Positions 59,239-64,000 of a stretch of 64,000 nucleotides of DNA are shown piece after piece. The DNA is from Morella rubra. Taxonomy: Eukaryota; Streptophyta; Magnoliopsida; Fagales; Myricaceae. The DNA lies in assembly GCA_003952965.2 (NCBI GenBank), contig CM025850.1, positions 1,036,378 through 1,100,377 on the forward strand, in the 5' to 3' direction. A model generated the notes under the pieces. It ran no database searches. It worked only from the letters and a program-made list of their open reading frames with translations, and was not told where the DNA came from. The first letter of the stretch is position 1. Each line of letters begins with the position of its first letter. The position numbers and the translations under genes were made by a program.

Positions 59239-61175
59239 ATGGGGTACGAGACTCTAGTGTTAATCCTTGCTATATTGCTAGGGGTTGCGTGGTTAACTAC
59301 GACAGGGCGCCGAGGCCAAAGATTAATGCAGGAACAAGGTGAGCTCCCGCCGGGACCTAGATGGTGGCCAGTGGTTGGAAATATTTTCCAACTGGGTTGG
59401 GCACCCCACGAGTCCTTTTCAAAGTTGGCTCGTAAGCACGGTCCCATCATGACCCTTTGGTCCAGTGGTCAGTCCTCATGTTTCACGTAGTGGTGATCTC
59501 ATCGTAACGAGGGTCGGCTCAATATGGACCGCACGACTGGCGTGTCATGTTGCGGCAAGGAAGATCTACGAAGCCATGAAAGGGGACTATGGTAACGAGG
59601 GATCTCTCATTACGGCTCAATATGGACCGCACTGGCGCATGTTGCGGCGCTTGTGCAATACGGAATTTTTTGTCACAAGTTGTCTGGAAGCCATGCGAGG
59701 TAGAATTCATTCTATTGTTTAGTGTTAATTAAACAAGCGAGGATTGAATCCATTTCTTTGTGGGTTTAATAGCACTGACTTTTAACAACGAAACACTGTC
59801 AATTATTTATTGTGTCATGTCCGACAGGTGTCCGTGCGAGGTGCATCGATGACATGGTGAACTTCATAGAAGAAGCTAGTGCATCTGGTACCGAAGCCAT
59901 CGACGTCGGCAGGTTCTTCTTCTTGATGTCATTCAACCTCATCGGTAATCTTATGTTTTCAAAAGATTTATTGGACCCCAAATCGGAGAGAGGGGCCAAA
60001 TTTTTCCACCACGCAGGCAAGGTCATGGAGTTGTCTGGGAAGCCGAACATGGCGGATTTCTTGCCAATCCTAAGGCGGCTAGACCCTCAAGGTATCAGAA
60101 GGAAGACCCAGTTCCATGTCGAACGTGCCTTTGAAATCGCAGGATGGTTCATCAGAGAGAGGCTGGAAGTGGAGAGCATGGAAAACGGACTGATTGAAGA
60201 GAAGAAAAAGGACTATTTAGATGTTCTGCTCGAGTTTCGTGGTGATGGAGTGGAAGAGCCCTCGAGGTTTTCTCCAAGAACCATCAATGTTGTGGTCTTT
60301 GTAAGCCGTCGTTTCTTTGAAACTTTTGGAGCTTCTACGTAGTGCAGGACCCGCACACCTATCTATTCTTCTTTCCCTTTCAAGTTTTTCATTTTTCCAT
60401 ATGATTAAGACATTCAAGAATTTATATCTAACTTTTAATGCTTAACAGTTAAGCCCGACTTATTTGACTTTTGAAAATAAACTATCTAAAACTTTATCTA
60501 TTATTGGACGGATCAGGAGGGTATTTTAATCGATTCTACTTGTAGGAGATGTTTATTGCGGGGACTGACACAACCACAAGCACCCTTGAGTGGGCAATGG
60601 CTGAGCTTCTCCACAACCCTGGAACTCTAAAGAAAGTCAAGGATGAACTGAGGAGCGCCATTAATCCTGAGAAGAAGCTCGAAGAGAAGGACGTCGAAAA
60701 ACTCCCGTACCTCAAGGCTGTGGTAAAAGAAACGCTAAGACTGCACCCACCCCTACCTTTCCTAGTCCCACATATGTCCATGGACTCTTGCAAGATGCTA
60801 GGCTATTATATACCAAAAGAAACACAGATTCTAGTCAATGTTTGGGCCATTGGACGGGACCCGAAGACATGGGATGAACCTTTAGTTTTCAAGCCGGAGA
60901 GGTTCTTGGAGACACACAAGGCGGATTTCAAGGGCCAACATTTTGAGTTCATACCCTTTGGATCTGGACGACGAATGTGTCCTGCTATGCCACTTGCCTC
61001 TCGCGTGCTTCCCCTGGCTCTGGGGTCTCTCCTGCACACTTTTGATTGGGTCTTGGCAGACGGGATTAAGCCAGAGGAGATGGACATGACAGAAAGAATG
61101 GGGATAACGCTTAAGAAAGCTGTCCCGTTGAAGGCTATACCCAAACGTTATGAAGGGTACCGCGTCGGAAAGTAG
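59239..61175 (+). pseudogene. cytochrome P450, CYP76A-like, copy 1, broken in exon 1
   Basis: Three exons: 59239-59699, 59828-60300 and 60546-61175. Exons 2 and 3 are fully open. They hold the I-helix AGTDTTTSTLEW (oxygen activation), KETLRLHPP (ExxR), FKPERFLE and the haem loop FIPFGSGRRMCPAMPLA with its Cys ligand; Ala stands where most P450s have Gly two residues after the Cys. Exon 1 starts well, with a membrane anchor then GELPPGPRWWPVVGNIFQL. It loses frame after GPIMTL and meets a stop at 59488-59490. Good sequence resumes (ARKIYEAMKGDYGNEGSL) in the next frame. Exon 1 is 461 nt against 454 in copy 2, and a 19-base word from 59614-59632 recurs at 59516-59534 inside the damage. CYP76 enzymes commonly oxidise monoterpenoids; the substrate here is unknown. 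It is probably a recent pseudogene, though an assembly error is possible. Confidence 0.85.
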
Positions 61176-63204
61176 TTGATGTACTAAAAAGGACATGTGG
61201 TCTAAGTATGGTTTTAGTTATTATATATATATTACTGGTGAGGTGGATATTCACGACTTACCCAAAAAAGAAGCAGAGATTCCGATTGTATATTAAAGTC
61301 ATGTACCCTAAAAGCCCTTCAAAATACGATTGCTTTTATAGTGTAATTTAGCAATTTTGATATTTTGAAAATTTAAGGGAATTCTGCATTGCGTTGTAAA
61401 AGAAATACAAAATTATCATTTGGGCTCCCACGAGTCATGCATATATACATATATCTTGGGTTATGACGATGCGATGTGATTCTTCACAAACTAGAGCCCC
61501 TGTTGGTCCAATTTAATGGGCCATCAGAATTCGGAAGTTTGCCAGCCGCCCAGGTGTGCATGATATATATCCCTAACCTGGGAAGCGTTTAATTTCTCTC
61601 TTATTTTTAGGTCTGGCCTTCGGGAAAAAAATAAAATAAAATTCCGTAGCCAGCTTTTAATTAATCAGCTGGATAATGTAGTCTTCACTCTTCAGAAGCA
61701 AAAGATTAAGTGCAGACTATTATAACGACGTGATCGTTTATGGTGGCTAGCTTGACAACGCTTATCATGTGCCTAGCGAACTAGAAAAGTTATACAAATC
61801 ACCCGAACAAGCTGGACCTTGATGGCTCTAATTTCGCAGGCACAAGGAAGCTCGTACATAGTTTGACATGACGGTGCTGCAAGTTTGCCATGGCACATTG
61901 ATCTACTGATCCTTGCTTTCGATCATGAATTACATCACTCCAACGCAGCATGCCCGCCCATTAAACAAATAGTGAGCTAGCTATACAGATAATGACCGAA
62001 TTTATATTGAAAGTGAAGAGAAACAAACAATATTGACTTATATATCTTTTTCCTCCCAACCATAAGAAAAGGACCTGCGCGCGGGCTGAACTCAATTAAA
62101 ATAGATAGAACGTCAAATCAAAAGACTACTGGGTATGTATCTCTTAATTTGAATAGGTCTGCAAATGCAATCGAAGATAATCAAACTGGCATTTATTTTA
62201 GCGTCCGCACAACTCATCTAGTGTTTTGACTTGAGAGATAAGAGTAACAAGTGACTCGCCCATTCATGCATCCAGCAAAAAAAGAAAAAGCAAAAAGACT
62301 CGCCCATTCATGCTAAAGAACTAATTGCATAACCACTGCCGTTGGATTCGTTGACGACATGTCAAGATAACTGGGAAAGAGCGGTACTGAGTAAAGCTCA
62401 AAGACCACCAGAAAAAGAAAAAAACAAAAATAAAAATACAAAACAAACAAACTATACTTGGATGGATTTGTTTGCCGAAATTTTAAGAAATATTTTTAAA
62501 ATTTTAGAAATTTTTTAAATAATAAAATTTATTAAAATTTATGAAAATTTTAAAATATGTATAGATATTAAAAATTTTAAATTTGTTTTAATTTACTTGA
62601 AATTTCGAAACCTCAAAATTTTGGACAAATGCGATTTCCATCGGAATTCGGAAGTTTGCGGGCCGCCAGCCACATGTCTTTGTGTACTACCAAATGGAAC
62701 GTATTATGAGGGGGAAAAAGAGAGAAAAAACGTCCTTCGAAGACACAAGGTTCTATTCCTAAATACAAGTTTGTAACTCATGCTCGTTTTGGCTTTTCGT
62801 GATCAGCGCGATTTAGTGACAAGAGATACAGCGTGTAGATTTTACGAGCATTAATTAGTTAGTATTCATCTTCTTCTCGACTTCTCCTATGAATGTTTAA
62901 AACACAGTACAGATAAATTAGCACGTATTAGCTAATTACGCCATATTATTTAATCGGAAGTGCTTTCCGATAGTCCAACGTCTTGAGTGGTTAGGGTGTC
63001 GGCTTCTGTGAGTGAACGCAACCTAAAATATAAAGAATACCCTTGAGCCTTCCTTCGACTCTCATGTGCTCCTTTTCTTTTTCTTTTTCTTTTTTCCTTT
63101 TTATTAGCGTGTCTCGCATGTGTTTCATAATTATATAGGAATTCGCTATTACAAGAAACCACAAGGCCAGGCTGAATATAATGTAGATCATGACCAGGCT
63201 GACT
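61176..63204. other. spacer between the P450 copies
   Basis: AT-rich. Words ccatcagaattcggaagttt (61521) and ccatcggaattcggaagttt (62638), each followed by a 'gcc-gccgcc' type stretch, match over 27 of 30 bases. 62464-62633 is AT-rich with imperfect inverted ends (atttgtttgccgaaatttta / complement of aaaattttggacaaat), probably a small MITE. 62972-63110 may be a SINE head. No gene was seen. Confidence 0.4.
62972..63110 (+). mobile_element. possible tRNA-derived SINE in the promoter of P450 copy 2
   Basis: cttgagtggttagggtgtcg resembles the A box of Ser/Leu-type tRNAs (gagtggttaagg). About 65 bases later, ccttcgactctc resembles a B box. A pyrimidine-rich tail follows at 63071-63105. The boxes are imperfect and the ends undefined. 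Confidence 0.35.
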
Positions 63205-63224
63205 GAGTAAACTGCTATAAAGGC
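63205..63224 (+). promoter_or_regulatory. TATA box of P450 copy 2
   Basis: gtaaactgctataaaggccgg lies about 75 bases before the ATG at 63287 and matches the block before copy 1 almost base for base. Confidence 0.7.
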
Positions 63225-63286
63225 CGGTAGCGTGTCTCGAGTTATTGCAGGCCAGAAGACAAAATCGAAAACCAGACAAAAAAAGC

Positions 63287-64000
63287 ATGGAGTATGAGGC
63301 TTTAGGATTCATCCTATCTATACTGCTACCATGCATTGCATGTCTGTTAATTACTGCAGAGCGCCAACGCCGTCGGGCGAAGGAGAAAGGTCAGCTACCA
63401 CCTGGGCCGAGGCCGTGGCCAGTGGTTGGAAACATTTTCCAACTGGATCCGGCAGTACCCCACAAGTCATTTGCAGAGTTGGCTTGTGAGCACGGTCCCA
63501 TCATGACCCTTTATTTAGGGTCAATGAGCACGGTAGTGATCTCGTCGAGTGAAGTGGCCCGTGTCATGTTCAAGAATCACGATGTGGTTCTTGCAGGTAG
63601 GAAGATCTACGAGGCCATGAAAGGGGACTACGGTAACGAGGGGTCTCTTGTTGCGGCTCAATATGGCCCGCACTGGCGCATGTTGCGGCGCTTGTGCAAT
63701 ACGGAGTTTTTTGCTACAAGCCGTCTGGAAGCCATGCGAGGTACTTAGAATTCATTCCACTGTTTAGTGTCAGAGAACTAATCGACTTTTAGCAACGAGA
63801 CACCCTCAATTACTGTCTTATATATATGTTCCAACAGGTGTACGTGAGAGGTGCATTGATGAAATGGTGAACTTCATAGAAGAAGCTAGTGCTTCTGGTA
63901 CCGAAGCCATCGCTGTCGGCAGGTTCTTCTTCTTGATGTCGTTCAATCTTCTCGGGAATCTTATGTTTTCGAAAGATTTATTGGACCCCAAATCGGAGAG
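63287..64000 (+). CDS. cytochrome P450, CYP76A-like, copy 2 (cut by window end)
   Basis: Exon 1 (63287-63740) and the start of exon 2 (63838 to the window end) are open and joined by a 97-bp GT-AG intron in phase 1, at the same place as in copy 1. The N-terminus is a membrane anchor (FILSILLPCIACLLITA), so the enzyme would sit on the endoplasmic reticulum facing the cytosol. A basic stretch and the proline-rich hinge QLPPGPRPWPVVGNIFQL follow. Then come GPIMTLYLGSMSTVVISSSE, VARVMFKNHDVVLAGRK and the C-helix PHWRMLRRL, whose Trp and Arg contact haem propionates. The haem-binding half lies beyond the window. Identity with copy 1 is very high in exon 2 (RCIDxMVNFIEEASASGTEA), so the duplication is recent. 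A family-level CYP76A assignment is by recall and not by alignment. Confidence 0.9.

Noticed and set aside
1-64000. CRISPR array, operons, prokaryotic origins or terminators
   Set aside because: No regularly spaced direct repeats of the right size and no bacterial gene organisation; every real gene is split by introns.
1-64000. LTR retroelement or virus-derived coding sequence
   Set aside because: No gag, protease, integrase or envelope-like stretch and no paired long terminal repeats were recognised; the only reverse-transcriptase remnant is the LINE at 38.3-39.95 kb.

Overview
The window is nuclear DNA of a flowering plant, most likely a eudicot. The genes are split by AT-rich introns with GT-AG borders, the intergenic DNA is AT-rich and full of small inverted-repeat elements, and the protein families are typical of plants: an ML-domain protein, COX11, a TPX2-domain protein, Kdo transferase and CYP76-type P450s. 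All exon maps below were assembled by hand from reading frame, intron phase and splice sites; nothing was aligned to a database. The sequence contains one gap of exactly 1000 N (48415-49414).

Layout. 1-6 kb holds repeats (one Mutator-like MITE with a clear 9-bp target duplication), an unexplained GC-rich open frame and an orphan phytocyanin 3' exon. 6.35-10.66 kb (+) is an intact 157-aa ML/NPC2-like secreted protein in four exons. 10.7-15 kb is repeat-rich, followed by a decayed PGG-domain (ankyrin-type) exon at 15.1 kb. 16.97-19.63 kb (-) is a 246-aa multi-pass membrane protein in five exons. 23.5-27.5 kb (+) is COX11, 285 aa, with a six-codon upstream ORF ending two bases before its start codon. 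28-30 kb holds repeats and a tRNA-derived SINE. 30.14-31.58 kb (-) is a short (160-aa) TPX2-domain protein in six exons. 31.6-36 kb is repeats. 36.0-43.2 kb (+) is an unrecognised 279-aa coiled-coil-like protein. It uses a GC-AG intron, and that intron has received a 5'-truncated LINE. 43.6-48.4 kb holds two dead DNA transposons, a hAT transposase gene (-) and a CACTA TNP2/DUF4216 gene (+), and runs into the assembly gap. 51.5-55.95 kb (-) is a 12-exon Kdo transferase gene (KDTA), 474 aa. 56-59 kb is intergenic with nested MITE/CACTA-like DNA. 59.2-64 kb (+) is a tandem pair of CYP76A-like P450 genes. The first copy is broken in exon 1. The second is intact as far as it can be read and runs off the window.

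The genes do not form a pathway or cluster, apart from the P450 tandem pair. COX11 and KDTA both point to mitochondrial roles (KDTA by analogy with Arabidopsis), but their neighbourhood looks coincidental. I found no gene system that appears wholly new. The most useful leads are the GC-AG intron, the COX11 uORF, the P450 pair with a scrambled first copy, the well-preserved MULE-MITE and several uncatalogued repeat families. I saw no recognisable retroviral or LTR-element coding sequence.
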